Source of the DNA: Rikenellaceae bacterium
GTDB lineage: Bacteria > Bacteroidota > Bacteroidia > Bacteroidales > Rikenellaceae
Direction: 5' to 3'
Assembly: GCA_015060015.1 (NCBI GenBank)
Contig: SUZG01000006.1
Location: 1 to 64,000 of the forward strand
DNA: 64,000 nt
A program made the translations under genes and the position numbers. Positions 34,015-41,787 of the stretch are shown here, in pieces (the stretch's first letter is position 1; every line of letters begins with the position of its first letter). The notes beneath the pieces were generated by a model. The model worked only from the letters and a program-made list of their open reading frames with translations, did not search any database and was not told the DNA's origin.

Positions 34015-34851
34015 CTACATTCTCCTGATGCTGCCGCCCGATGATGCCTCGGTAGATACTGTACCATCGCCCTCATAGCGTATCGAGCCGGCAGAAGAGG
34101 CCTTCGCAACGAGTTTCTTGCGGCTGTTTACCTTGATTGAAGCACCCGACGACGCCTTTGCATTTACCAGCTCCAAAGCGGGACAGTCATAAGCGATGAT
34201 ATCGCCCGCCGATGATGCCTCGGCATAGAGTGTGCCCACCTCGCCTTCGAGTCTGATTTTAGCACCCGACGATGACTTTGCCGAGCAACGCAGCGAGAGG
34301 AGATTTATCTCGATATCGCCGGCTGACGATGCCTCAAAATATCCGTTATCGGCCTTCAAAGTACCCTTGACAGATGAGCCCGATGTAGCCTCAACGGCAA
34401 ACTGCTCAACATTGGCACGCGAGAATGCTATCTGTGCAGCCGATGAGGTCTCGGCACGAAAGACCTTGACATTTATCTCCGACTGAATCTGCACGAAAGC
34501 GGCTGACGAGGCCTCCACCTTTGTCAGGTTGGGGTTGGCAGGCAACGATACGATGACGGTAACATTGTTCAACGACCTGATATCGTCGTCAATCGTGATT
34601 TCCAGCTCGCCCTCCTCGATTTCAAACTCCACATAGGGCATAATATTGTCGTTGGCTTGGATGATAACCTCGTTGTCGGTGCGTTCCTCAATTTCGACCT
34701 TCACACCGCGTGAAGCCTCAATCTTGGTGTACTCCTGTGTAAGGGTGATGCTCTTTGATATGATATTACCACTACCCTTGATAGGCTTTGCAGCTACAAC
34801 CGCCGGCATCGCAAGCAGGGCTGCCAATGCAAGTATTATAATCTTTTTCAT
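34015..34851 (-). CDS. GIN-domain (DUF2807) exported adhesin-like protein
   Basis: 278 residues with a signal peptide (LLAMPAVVAA). The rest is a right-handed parallel-beta-type repeat of the GIN/DUF2807 family: repeated ASSAG-D-I and ASSGASI motifs (about every 20-25 residues from residue 115 to the end) plus LTQEYTKIEASRGVKVEI near the N-terminus. These head domains are common next to PspC and PadR genes in Bacteroidota and are thought to lie in the periplasm. Function is unproven. It lies 30 bases after padR in the operon. Confidence 0.78.
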   Translation of the reverse strand: MKKIIILALAALLAMPAVVAAKPIKGSGNIISKSITLTQEYTKIEASRGVKVEIEERTDNEVIIQANDNIMPYVEFEIEEGELEITIDDDIRSLNNVTVIVSLPANPNLTKVEASSAAFVQIQSEINVKVFRAETSSAAQIAFSRANVEQFAVEATSGSSVKGTLKADNGYFEASSAGDIEINLLSLRCSAKSSSGAKIRLEGEVGTLYAEASSAGDIIAYDCPALELVNAKASSGASIKVNSRKKLVAKASSAGSIRYEGDGTVSTEASSGGSIRRM

Positions 34852-34880
34852 AATTCTCTGTTTGTTTAATTGGTTAATGA

Positions 34881-35207
34881 CTACTTTCCGCGAATGACCT
34901 TAATCTGCTCGACCAACTCGTCCCACGCCTCGTCAAGCATTGCCAGCTGCTGGCGACCAGTCTCGGTGAGCATATAGTATTTGCGTGGAGGGCCTTGTGG
35001 CGACTCCTCCCAGCGATAGGTCAAAAGACCAGCGTTCTTCTGTCGTGTAAGGATAGGATATAGCGTACCCTCCACAACAATCATCTGTGCCGCTTTCAGC
35101 TCGGCGATGATTTTCGGTGCATAAGAGTCCTCGCGAGATAGTATTGCCAGGATGCAATATTCGAGGATTCCTTTACGCATTTGGACCTTTACATTCTCTT
35201 CGTTCAT
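34881..35207 (-). CDS. PadR-family transcriptional regulator
   Basis: 108 residues, a single winged-helix PadR domain: LEYCILAILSREDSYAPKIIAEL, VVEGTLYPILTRQKNAGLLTYRW and GPPRKYYMLTETG. PadR proteins bind DNA as dimers and usually repress their own operon. The gene has one of the few strong Shine-Dalgarno sequences in the window (AGGAGGAG, 35211-35218 on the minus strand), unlike its neighbours. A palindrome over the operon promoter (35907-35925) is a candidate target. The inducing signal is unknown; envelope stress is suggested by the PspC partners. Confidence 0.85.
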   Translation of the reverse strand: MNEENVKVQMRKGILEYCILAILSREDSYAPKIIAELKAAQMIVVEGTLYPILTRQKNAGLLTYRWEESPQGPPRKYYMLTETGRQQLAMLDEAWDELVEQIKVIRGK

Positions 35208-35222
35208 ATCTTCTCCTCCTAT

Positions 35223-35294
35223 CTATTTATGTATTTTTGTCATAATATACTCGGTCAGGGCGACAACCGACACTATAATCATTGTAACTATCAT
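35223..35294 (-). CDS. Candidate 23-residue hydrophobic membrane peptide
   Basis: The gap between pspC and padR holds ATG at 35294, 23 codons and TAG at 35223. The product starts MIVTMIIVSVVAL and ends TKIHK, with an uncharged N-terminal half and a basic tail: a plausible single membrane span. The ATG is only 6 bases after the pspC stop, so translation could be coupled. No Shine-Dalgarno is visible, as for most genes here. It is not a known family; small Psp-type partners are an analogy only. A 23-codon frame can occur by chance, hence the modest confidence. Confidence 0.4.
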   Translation of the reverse strand: MIVTMIIVSVVALTEYIMTKIHK

Positions 35295-35300
35295 AAGGCG

Positions 35301-35831
35301 TTATTGTTTAGGTTCAACATTTGCATCAGGATTAATCTGCTTTACAGGCTCTTCGGGCATTACAATCCACAGAATTATATAGAGGATTCCGAAGCCGACG
35401 GTAAAGAACAGAAATAAGGCGGCCAATCTCACCAGCGAAACATCTACATTCAGATGATCGGCAATACCGCCACATACGCCAGCCAAGATACGCTTGCTGC
35501 GTGAACGATAGAGTTTTCCTCTTTCACTCTTCGGCTCCGCAGCCTCCTCTCCGTCAGACTCCACGCGGCGAGAGCTCTGGCCAAAGGTCTCGGGAGCTCC
35601 CAGCTGTTCGATGGTACTCTCAACGATAGAGAGGGTAACAACCATCATCGGCGAGGGTACCTTCTCGCGGAATATCTCGGCTATGCGGGCCTCAATATCG
35701 GCGAGGGTCTCGTTGTCCCCCTCGGGCAGACGCTGCGATACATCTTCGATGTAGGCGGTCAATCTGCGATAGGCATCGACATCCAGCGTAAAGGCCTGCT
35801 GACCGATGTTTACATTAATAGTCTCTTTCAT
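35301..35831 (-). CDS. Small PspC-domain protein
   Basis: 176 residues from MKETINVNIG. An N-terminal region with TLADIEARIAEIFRE matches the corresponding region of the large PspC. The PspC domain (about 105-165) has KLYRSRSKRILAGVCGGIADHLNVD and two hydrophobic stretches, probably one or two membrane passes. It is the first gene of the pspC - peptide - padR - GIN - pspC operon. A longer frame to 35888 is rejected because it runs into the promoter. Phage-shock-like membrane sensing is the family precedent; not shown here. Confidence 0.78.
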   Translation of the reverse strand: MKETINVNIGQQAFTLDVDAYRRLTAYIEDVSQRLPEGDNETLADIEARIAEIFREKVPSPMMVVTLSIVESTIEQLGAPETFGQSSRRVESDGEEAAEPKSERGKLYRSRSKRILAGVCGGIADHLNVDVSLVRLAALFLFFTVGFGILYIILWIVMPEEPVKQINPDANVEPKQ

Positions 35832-35885
35832 AGTATGTGTCTGTTTTAGTATGGTTAAATGACAATATTGAATATTTTCACACTG

Positions 35886-35925
35886 CAAATATATGAAAAG
35901 TTTTTATACTTTGTATCGCAAAGTA
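35886..35925 (-). promoter_or_regulatory. Promoter and palindromic operator of the PspC-PadR operon
   Basis: A minus-strand -7 box TATATTTG (35886-35893) has a perfect inverted repeat TACTTTG-TATCG-CAAAGTA at 35907-35925, covering where the -33 element should be (about 20 bases further). A dimeric repressor bound there would block the promoter; the PadR encoded in the operon is the obvious candidate, by inference. Confidence 0.6.
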
Positions 35926-35989
35926 GTATATTTTTACAAAAAACCTGACTTTTTTGTCACTTCTCTATTCCATAGAGAAAAAAAATCGC

Positions 35990-35997
35990 TATTTTTG
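35990..35997 (+). promoter_or_regulatory. -7 box (TATTTTTG) for pfkA
   Basis: TAnnTTTG match 27 bases before the pfkA start. Confidence 0.5.
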
Positions 35998-36023
35998 CAC
36001 TACAACAGAAAAACAATTGGACT

Positions 36024-37001
36024 ATGGCAATAAAATGTATAGGAATACTCACTTCGGGCGGTGATGCTCCGGGTATGAATGCGGCAATTCGTGCCGTGAC
36101 GCGTACAGCTATATATAATGGATATAAGGTCAAGGGCATTATGCGTGGCTACCACGGCCTTGTTACGGGCGAGATAGTGGAGTTCAAGTCGCAGAGTGTG
36201 AGTAACATCATACAGAAGGGAGGAACGATTCTCAAAACGGCACGCAGCAAGGAGTTCCGCACCGAGGAGGGACGCCGTCAGGCATACGAGAATATGAAGG
36301 CAGAGGGCATCGATGCACTTGTCGTCATAGGTGGCGACGGCTCACTGTCGGGAGCACAGCAATTTGCCGAGGAGTTTGATGTGCCTATCGTGGGTCTGCC
36401 CGGTACGATTGACAACGATGTGGATGGCACCGACGAGACCATAGGCTACGACACAGCCCTGAACACAATAGTTGATGCTGTGGATAAGTTGCGTGATACG
36501 GCGAGCAGCCACGAACGACTCTTCTTTGTTGAGGTTATGGGCAACACTGCGGGCTACCTTGCTCTGAATGGTGCTATTGCATCGGGAGCCGAAGCCGCTA
36601 TCATCCCCGAACGCGAGACCGAGGTGGACCAGCTTGCAGACCTTATTCACAACGGCTTCCGCAAGAGCAAGAACTCGGCTATCGTACTCGTAGCGGAGAA
36701 TAAGGCTACGGGCGGAGCATTGGGTATGGCGGAACGTATCAAGAAGGAGTTCCCCGAGTTTGATGCCCGCGTGACAATTCTCGGTCACCTGCAACGCGGA
36801 GGCTCCCCCACTGCCAAAGACCGCATATTGGCATCGAAGATGGGAGCAATGGCCATTGAGGCCTTGTCGGAGGGTCAGCGTAATGTGATGATAGGTATCA
36901 AGAACGGCGAGCTGGTGTATGTGCCATTCAAGAAGGCCATAGCACACTCGCAGCCGATGGATTTGAAGGCCCTCGACATAGTGAAGATTCTCTCGATGTA
37001 G
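36024..37001 (+). CDS. pfkA: ATP-dependent 6-phosphofructokinase
   Basis: A 325-residue group A phosphofructokinase: fructose 6-phosphate + ATP to fructose 1,6-bisphosphate, the committed step of glycolysis. [18 protein letters not shown] (residues 6-23) is the ATP-binding start, GGDGSLSG the second nucleotide motif, and [21 protein letters not shown] contains the TIDND catalytic Asp. [11 protein letters not shown] and [12 protein letters not shown] follow. Gly after the GGDGS loop suggests ATP rather than pyrophosphate, though this is not decisive. It is monocistronic with its own terminator. Confidence 0.95.
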   Translation: MAIKCIGILTSGGDAPGMNAAIRAVTRTAIYNGYKVKGIMRGYHGLVTGEIVEFKSQSVSNIIQKGGTILKTARSKEFRTEEGRRQAYENMKAEGIDALVVIGGDGSLSGAQQFAEEFDVPIVGLPGTIDNDVDGTDETIGYDTALNTIVDAVDKLRDTASSHERLFFVEVMGNTAGYLALNGAIASGAEAAIIPERETEVDQLADLIHNGFRKSKNSAIVLVAENKATGGALGMAERIKKEFPEFDARVTILGHLQRGGSPTAKDRILASKMGAMAIEALSEGQRNVMIGIKNGELVYVPFKKAIAHSQPMDLKALDIVKILSM

Positions 37002-37020
37002 GGGGTTGCACAGCAAACGA

Positions 37021-37056
37021 AAGAGGGTGGCTAAAAAATAGTCACCCTCTTGTTTT
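37021..37056 (+). terminator. Terminator of pfkA
   Basis: AAGAGGGTGGCTA / TAGTCACCCTCTT stem with a short A-rich loop, followed by TTGTTTTC. Confidence 0.8.
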
Positions 37057-37070
37057 CTATGTGATTGAGT

Positions 37071-37337
37071 ATAACGACAAAATAGACTCTCGGTGGTTGA
37101 ATAAAGAGATGTAGTTTCGGAATTATATCGTTTAGGCTTGTAACGTCATTCTGAGCATTTGTTTTTAGACTCTCACGGTCGGCAAGCCTCCCTCAGAGTG
37201 ACGAAAAAACAAATGCGTGAGAATCTAAATACATTTTTGAACAACATTAATCTATATAATTCCGTTTTTTCATATATGCCTATATGAGCATTTTGAGGGC
37301 AAGCATAACGACAAAATAGACTCTTTATTCAGCCACC
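37071..37337. repeat. Repeat cluster with 20-bp direct repeats around MITE-like copy 2
   Basis: ATAACGACAAAATAGACTCT occurs at 37071-37090 and again ending at about 37324. The first copy is followed by GGTGGTTGAATAAAGAG (about 37092-37108), which is nearly the reverse complement of the 3' end of the glycosyltransferase gene (37321-37337). The direct repeats flank the 147-base element at 37118-37264. No gene is present in this 323-base gap. Confidence 0.65.
37118..37264 (+). repeat. MITE-like intergenic repeat, copy 2
   Basis: 147 bases bounded by CGGAATTATAT (37118-37128) and ATATAATTCCG (37254-37264). It is almost identical to the reverse complement of 15406-15635 without the latter's cassette. 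Inside, four words appear in order and then recur in the same order, each as its own reverse complement: AGGCTTG (37134), CGTCATTCTGAG (37144), GCATTTGTTTTT (37155), TTTAGACTCTCACG (37164). Confidence 0.75.
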
Positions 37338-38236
37338 TTGCCATATATACCGCTTGAAATATAGTAGCGCATCTTGACTATATACTTCGCCTTACCCCAC
37401 TGCAAGGTGATGAAATACCACGCAGCGAGCACCAGCGTAGCCATCCACTTGAAAATCTCGGCACGACGCAGGTAACCCTCGCGATGATAGTATCGGGCAC
37501 GACACATCTGACTCTTGCCCACGTTGCGGCAGAGGCGTTCAAAGTAGTCGGGCGTGAGCTTACTGTCGGGGATGATATGGTACATCACAGCCTTCGGAAC
37601 GTAGTAATACTTGGCCTCGGCAATCTGCAAGCGTTCAAACAGGTCGCACTCCTCGCCACCCAGCAACGACTCGCCGACATAGCCCAGCGAGGTATCAAAG
37701 ACGCCATATCTACGCACCGCAGAACGACGCAACGCCATATTTCCGCCACCCGGAACACGCCCCTTGGGGAACTCACGCACCTTGTCGCCCCAATACATTG
37801 TGTTGGCTATCGGGCGTTCGGTGAAGCACGACATCCAACGCGGACGCCTCGTCTGATACTCCGCCACGATAGGGCCTCCTGCCGCCATAGCGTCGGGTGT
37901 GGTATCGAATAGTTCGATGTAGGCCTCGATAAACTCCTTGGCGATGCGTTCATCGTCGTCGATAATCGCTATATACTCGCCCTCACTCTCGCGGATGCCT
38001 CTGTTGCGGGCATACGAGAGTCCCTGTGTGGTCTCGGTGACGATACGCAGGTTGAAGTCGGGGTGTTTGGCTGCAAACTCCTCGAAGCGGGCAAGGGTGT
38101 CATCCGTAGAGTTGTTATTCACGACAATACACTCCCACAGCTGGGGGTCAGCACTCTGCTGCACAACCGATTGCAAAGCCCCGATAAGCAGGTCGGAACG
38201 GTTGTAGGTGGAGATGATAAGCGATAGTCTTAACAT
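37325..38236 (-). CDS. Family 2 glycosyltransferase
   Basis: 303 residues from MLRLSLIISTYNRSD. A GT-A fold: the STYNRSDLL N-terminus, VVNNNSTDDTLA (nucleotide-sugar site), SYARNRGI, a DXD-like AIIDDDERIA and a later GGGNMALRRSAV and EECDLFERL stretch. The C-terminal 60 residues include a hydrophobic segment (TLVLAAWYFITLQW), so membrane association is likely. The sugar donor and acceptor cannot be deduced; a role in surface glycan synthesis is likely. It is a lone gene with its own -7 box; the 3' end is partly duplicated in inverted form downstream (37092-37108). Confidence 0.9.
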   Translation of the reverse strand: MLRLSLIISTYNRSDLLIGALQSVVQQSADPQLWECIVVNNNSTDDTLARFEEFAAKHPDFNLRIVTETTQGLSYARNRGIRESEGEYIAIIDDDERIAKEFIEAYIELFDTTPDAMAAGGPIVAEYQTRRPRWMSCFTERPIANTMYWGDKVREFPKGRVPGGGNMALRRSAVRRYGVFDTSLGYVGESLLGGEECDLFERLQIAEAKYYYVPKAVMYHIIPDSKLTPDYFERLCRNVGKSQMCRARYYHREGYLRRAEIFKWMATLVLAAWYFITLQWGKAKYIVKMRYYISSGIYGKVAE

Positions 38237-38258
38237 AAAAAATGACTTTTCTTGTTCG

Positions 38259-38266
38259 CAAATATA
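38259..38266 (-). promoter_or_regulatory. -7 box (TATATTTG) for glycosyltransferase
   Basis: Minus-strand TAnnTTTG match 22 bases before the start at 38236. Confidence 0.5.
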
Positions 38267-38274
38267 ACCAATTA

Positions 38275-38305
38275 ATTCAAAATTCAAAATTCAAAATTCA
38301 AAATT
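38275..38305. repeat. ATTCAAA heptamer tandem repeat
   Basis: Four head-to-tail ATTCAAA units and a partial fifth between the glycosyltransferase promoter and the left flank of the AAA ATPase locus. Confidence 0.9.
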
Positions 38306-38340
38306 ATTTTGCGTTGCCGTGCCGAGCAGGGGCAATGTTT

Positions 38341-38537
38341 AGGGGAGGTTAAGGAATTTAGGGAAATTAGGGAATTTAAGGATACTTTTGCATAATCCCT
38401 AAACTCTCTAAACTCTCTAAAAAATTACAGGTGTTACACCCCTGTAACGCCTGTAATGACTGTAATGACTGTAATGGTTGTAATGACTGTAACGGTTGTA
38501 ACGGTTGTAACGGTGTAACGCTTGTAACGGTGTAACG
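38341..38537. repeat. Left repeat block of AAA ATPase locus
   Basis: A 53-base purine-then-pyrimidine unit (38354-38406) has a copy at 40085-40137 with one mismatch. It is followed by TTACAGG...TTACACCCCTGTAA and then about ten head-to-tail 9-base units of TGTAATGAC / TGTAACGGT type from 38452 to the stop codon of the ATPase gene at 38538. No gene in this stretch. Confidence 0.85.
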
Positions 38538-39887
38538 CTATGGCAGAGATACCACCGAGCCATCATATAGTAGAATACCGCGTTCGATAGCTCTGGTAAT
38601 CTTCACGTTGGCGTAGTTGTGGGAGAGGTTAAACACCTCTTCCATCTTGTGGCACAGCAACTTGCGTTCTGCCGAGCCGCCGAACTCTTCGCGGAGGATA
38701 CGCACGCAGTCATCCTCTCTTGACTCCGCAGCGGTGGGTAGTTCGCACTCCTCGGGCAGTCCAAGACCCTCGGCACGAGGATAGCGTTGCAGCAACTCCT
38801 CCGCAGGGCTAACTACCTGAAAAGCAAAGCGTTCAAACGGCTCATTGCGGCAATATTGAGGCTCCACGACCGACCTGTCGCCCGTGCGATGCACGAATAT
38901 CACCGTCTCGGCCTTACGCATCAGCGTCGAGCCCAAGTGACCGCGAGCCTTGTCGCTGTTGGGGTTGGTGTGCAACACATTCATAATGTGGCACTTATAC
39001 TGCGTGGATAGGGTCAGCAGGCGTGCCACCAACGCCTCCGACTCCTCCAAACAATTGGTGTTTGTCAGCAGGTCGCTAATGCCGTCCACGACCACCAATT
39101 TAGGTCGGAAATACTGCATAGCGTACTCCATAAGTGCCAGACGGTCAGCGGGTTTCTCCTCGCGAAGCGTCTGCGTATATACCAGCGGGTTGTCCTTGTC
39201 GATATCCAGCGACGAGAGCAGATTTATGCGGAACAATACCTTCTGTATATGCTCGCGTGACTGCTCGGTATCGACCCACAGCACCTTGCACAGACGATGC
39301 TTGATGCCAAAGCGTTGCTTGTCGTAAGTATCTGTCAGTGAGCCTACTATGGCGGTGCAGAAGAATGTCTTTTTACTCTTCGCCTCGCCCACTACGGCCG
39401 AGATGTTACCCTCCGAGCCGATGATTACGCCCTTGTGCTGGATGACGGGCGTCAGCTCGGGCAGGCGGTCGCTGGCACGCAGTCGGTAAGGTTCAATAAT
39501 TTGACGCAGCGTGTCGCGTCGTCGTTGCTCCTCATCTCGCTGTCGCTGCTCCTCCTGCTCCTCCTTGCTTATGCGGCCGAGAGCCTGCATCTGCTCTTTG
39601 AGCATAGCGTCCAACTCGGCCTGCTCTTCGGCCGTAAGGGGCATATCGGCAAGCGATGCAAGCGAGTAAGAGGGAACATACCCACCCGTTCTAACAGGTT
39701 GTGTATTAGCCTGTTCGGTGGGTTGTACCGCAGGCTCTGCGGTGGTCGGCAAAGGCTCTGTGACGGCTTGCGGGACTGCCTGCGGAGGCTCATAAAAAGG
39801 CTCGTAGCCACACTCAATTCTTTCGTTTGAGGCCATATCAGCCTCGGGGATTAACTCTTCGTAATCCTCCCAAATGTCTGGTTTCAT
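38538..39887 (-). CDS. RepA-like AAA/RecA-fold ATPase, repeat-flanked
   Basis: 449 residues. Residues 1-100 are Pro/Glu/Gln-rich and look disordered; 105-128 form a charged coiled coil (QEEQRQRDEE). The ATPase core (about 145-385) has a Walker A-like loop GEAKSKKT (167-174), where the usual GKS/T is replaced by KKT, and Walker B LVVVDG (264-269). VLWVDTEQS and HTNPNSDKARGHLGS are typical of the AAA_25 / RepA-type hexameric helicase group of plasmids and integrative elements. The C-terminal 65 residues look like a winged helix. No primase, integrase or relaxase is adjacent. Both flanks carry matching direct repeats and 9-base arrays. Confidence 0.75.
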   Translation of the reverse strand: MKPDIWEDYEELIPEADMASNERIECGYEPFYEPPQAVPQAVTEPLPTTAEPAVQPTEQANTQPVRTGGYVPSYSLASLADMPLTAEEQAELDAMLKEQMQALGRISKEEQEEQRQRDEEQRRRDTLRQIIEPYRLRASDRLPELTPVIQHKGVIIGSEGNISAVVGEAKSKKTFFCTAIVGSLTDTYDKQRFGIKHRLCKVLWVDTEQSREHIQKVLFRINLLSSLDIDKDNPLVYTQTLREEKPADRLALMEYAMQYFRPKLVVVDGISDLLTNTNCLEESEALVARLLTLSTQYKCHIMNVLHTNPNSDKARGHLGSTLMRKAETVIFVHRTGDRSVVEPQYCRNEPFERFAFQVVSPAEELLQRYPRAEGLGLPEECELPTAAESREDDCVRILREEFGGSAERKLLCHKMEEVFNLSHNYANVKITRAIERGILLYDGSVVSLP

Positions 39888-39934
39888 AAGTTAATTTATG
39901 GTATTATAAGTTGAAATAAGGTTGTTTAATGGTG

Positions 39935-39942
39935 CAAATATA
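39935..39942 (-). promoter_or_regulatory. -7 box (TATATTTG) for the AAA ATPase gene
   Basis: Minus-strand TAnnTTTG match 48 bases before the ATPase start and between the gene and its right repeat block, so the gene should not depend on outside promoters. Confidence 0.5.
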
Positions 39943-40038
39943 ATACAATAATTTAACTTTGATACCCTAAAATGCAAATATTTTGTTAAATATTTTGACT
40001 TACCCTCATCGTCAAGGGGTTACGCCGCAGGCTCAACC

Positions 40039-40275
40039 GAGGGCGGAGAGGGTTAGAGAAATTAAGGAATTTAAGGAAATTAGAGAATTTAGGGAAATTA
40101 GGGAATTTAAGGATACTTTTGCATAGTCCCTAAACTCACTAATCTCACTAAACTCCCTAAAAAATTACAACCATTACAACCGTTACAGTCATTACAGCCA
40201 TTACACCCATTACACCCATTACAGTCATTACAGTCATTACACCCCTGTAACGGTGTAACTCTGTAACTGCGTTTT
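40039..40275. repeat. Right repeat block of AAA ATPase locus
   Basis: AAATTAAGGAATTT-type purine repeats lead into the 53-base unit (40085-40137) shared with 38354-38406. Then nine exact-length 9-base units (ATTACAACC, GTTACAGTC, ATTACACCC and variants; 40164-40244) end at TTACACCCCTGTAA, a near-palindrome also found in the left block. The 9-mers point the opposite way to those on the left. Confidence 0.85.
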
Positions 40276-40298
40276 TTCACAAATTACCTTTTTATCAC

Positions 40299-40306
40299 TA
40301 TCTTTG
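40299..40306 (+). promoter_or_regulatory. -7 box (TATCTTTG) for the NhaC-type antiporter
   Basis: TAnnTTTG match 27 bases before the start at 40333, directly after the 9-base array. Confidence 0.55.
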
Positions 40307-40332
40307 CCGCCGTAAAGTCAAAAACTATATAT

Positions 40333-41787
40333 ATGGAACAGACAAATCGAGCCTCGCAACCCTCTGTCGTAGTATCGCTGATACCTCTCGCTGTGCTGGT
40401 TGCATTTTTGGCTCTCGCGATAAAACTCTTTGGCGGCGATGCCATTATGGGTGCCAGCCAGCTCTCGCTGCTCTCGGCATCGGCAGTCTGCACAGCCATC
40501 GCCATCGTTGGCTATCGCTGCAAGTGGCAGACGTTGGAGGATGCCATAGTTACCAATATGCGTAGTGCCACGCCCGCCCTTATCATACTCCTGCTGATAG
40601 GTGCCATTGCCGGTACGTGGATGGCCAGTGGCGTGATTCCCACACTCATATACTATGGTTTGAAGATTCTGCATCCGAGCTTCTTCCTGCCTGCATCGTG
40701 CATCATCTGTGCGTTGATATCGCTGCTCACAGGCTCCTCGTGGACCACTATCGCCACGATAGGTGTTGCCCTGATGGGTATCGGACGAGCCCTCGGCTTT
40801 GACGATGGCTGGATTGCGGGTGCTATCATATCGGGAGCATACTTCGGCGACAAGATTTCGCTTATGAGTGATACGACAGTGCTGGCATCCTCGACATCGG
40901 AGGTGCCCCTCTTCACTCACATCAAATATATGGTTATAACGACCATACCGTCATTCTTAATCGCCATCATAGTCTTTACCTTTGCGGGACTCTTCGCTAC
41001 CACAGCGGCAGCGGCCGACACGGCACAAATAAGCTCGGCCCTCGAAGCGACCTACAACATCTCGCCGTGGCTGCTGCTCGTGCCTGTGCTGACGGGTCTG
41101 CTCATCAGCCGCCGCCTGCCCGCCATCGTGACACTCTTCTCGTCGGTGTTGATGGCTGCTGTGGCTATGGCTATCGCACAACCCGAGATACTGATGCGTA
41201 TAGCGGATGTTGAGGAGCTGTCGTTCCTCTCGTCATTCAAGGCTATCGTCCTCGCCACCACAACCGACACCGCCGTAGAGACAAGCAACCCACTACTCAA
41301 CGACCTTGTCGCCACAAGCGGTATGGGCGGTATGATGAACACCATCTGGCTCATCATCTGTGCGATGTGCTTCGGAGGCGTTATGTGGGGCAGCGGAATG
41401 TTGCTCGCCATATCGCAAATCTTCCTGCGTATGGCCCACCGCACGATAAGCGTCGTCAGCTCAACCGTATGTTCGGGCATATTTTTCAACCTCACGACAG
41501 GCGACCAGTATATCTCTATCATCCTGACGGGCAACCTCTTCGGCCACCTCTACGACAATCGCGGACTGGAACGCCGCCTGCTCTCGCGTAGCGTCGAGGA
41601 CTCGGCCACGGTGACATCGGTGCTTATACCCTGGAACTCGTGCGGTATGGCACAATCTACGGTGCTGGGCGTGGCGACACTCACCTACCTGCCCTACTGT
41701 ATATTCAACCTCGTCAGCCCGATGATATCTATCCTGGTGGCGGCGACAGGTTATAAGATTTTCAAAGCAAAAACTCAAGACCGATGA
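40333..41787 (+). CDS. NhaC-family Na+/H+ antiporter
   Basis: 484 residues with about eleven to twelve hydrophobic segments from residue 15 to 480, of the NhaC family. Conserved stretches include LLIGAIAGTWMASGVIP, ALISLLTGSSWTTIATIGVALMGIG, GAIISGAYFGDKISLMSDTT (with an acidic pair) and TTGDQYISIILTG. It would exchange sodium for protons, or a similar solute pair such as malate/lactate, at the inner membrane; NhaC members vary. Its stop overlaps the start of the HAD gene by ATGA, so the two are translationally coupled. Confidence 0.88.
   Translation: MEQTNRASQPSVVVSLIPLAVLVAFLALAIKLFGGDAIMGASQLSLLSASAVCTAIAIVGYRCKWQTLEDAIVTNMRSATPALIILLLIGAIAGTWMASGVIPTLIYYGLKILHPSFFLPASCIICALISLLTGSSWTTIATIGVALMGIGRALGFDDGWIAGAIISGAYFGDKISLMSDTTVLASSTSEVPLFTHIKYMVITTIPSFLIAIIVFTFAGLFATTAAAADTAQISSALEATYNISPWLLLVPVLTGLLISRRLPAIVTLFSSVLMAAVAMAIAQPEILMRIADVEELSFLSSFKAIVLATTTDTAVETSNPLLNDLVATSGMGGMMNTIWLIICAMCFGGVMWGSGMLLAISQIFLRMAHRTISVVSSTVCSGIFFNLTTGDQYISIILTGNLFGHLYDNRGLERRLLSRSVEDSATVTSVLIPWNSCGMAQSTVLGVATLTYLPYCIFNLVSPMISILVAATGYKIFKAKTQDR

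Noticed and set aside
38452..38537. 9-base tandem array considered as a CRISPR or coding repeat
   Set aside because: Units are 9 bases with no spacers, and no cas genes are present; no frame runs through with a protein-like product.
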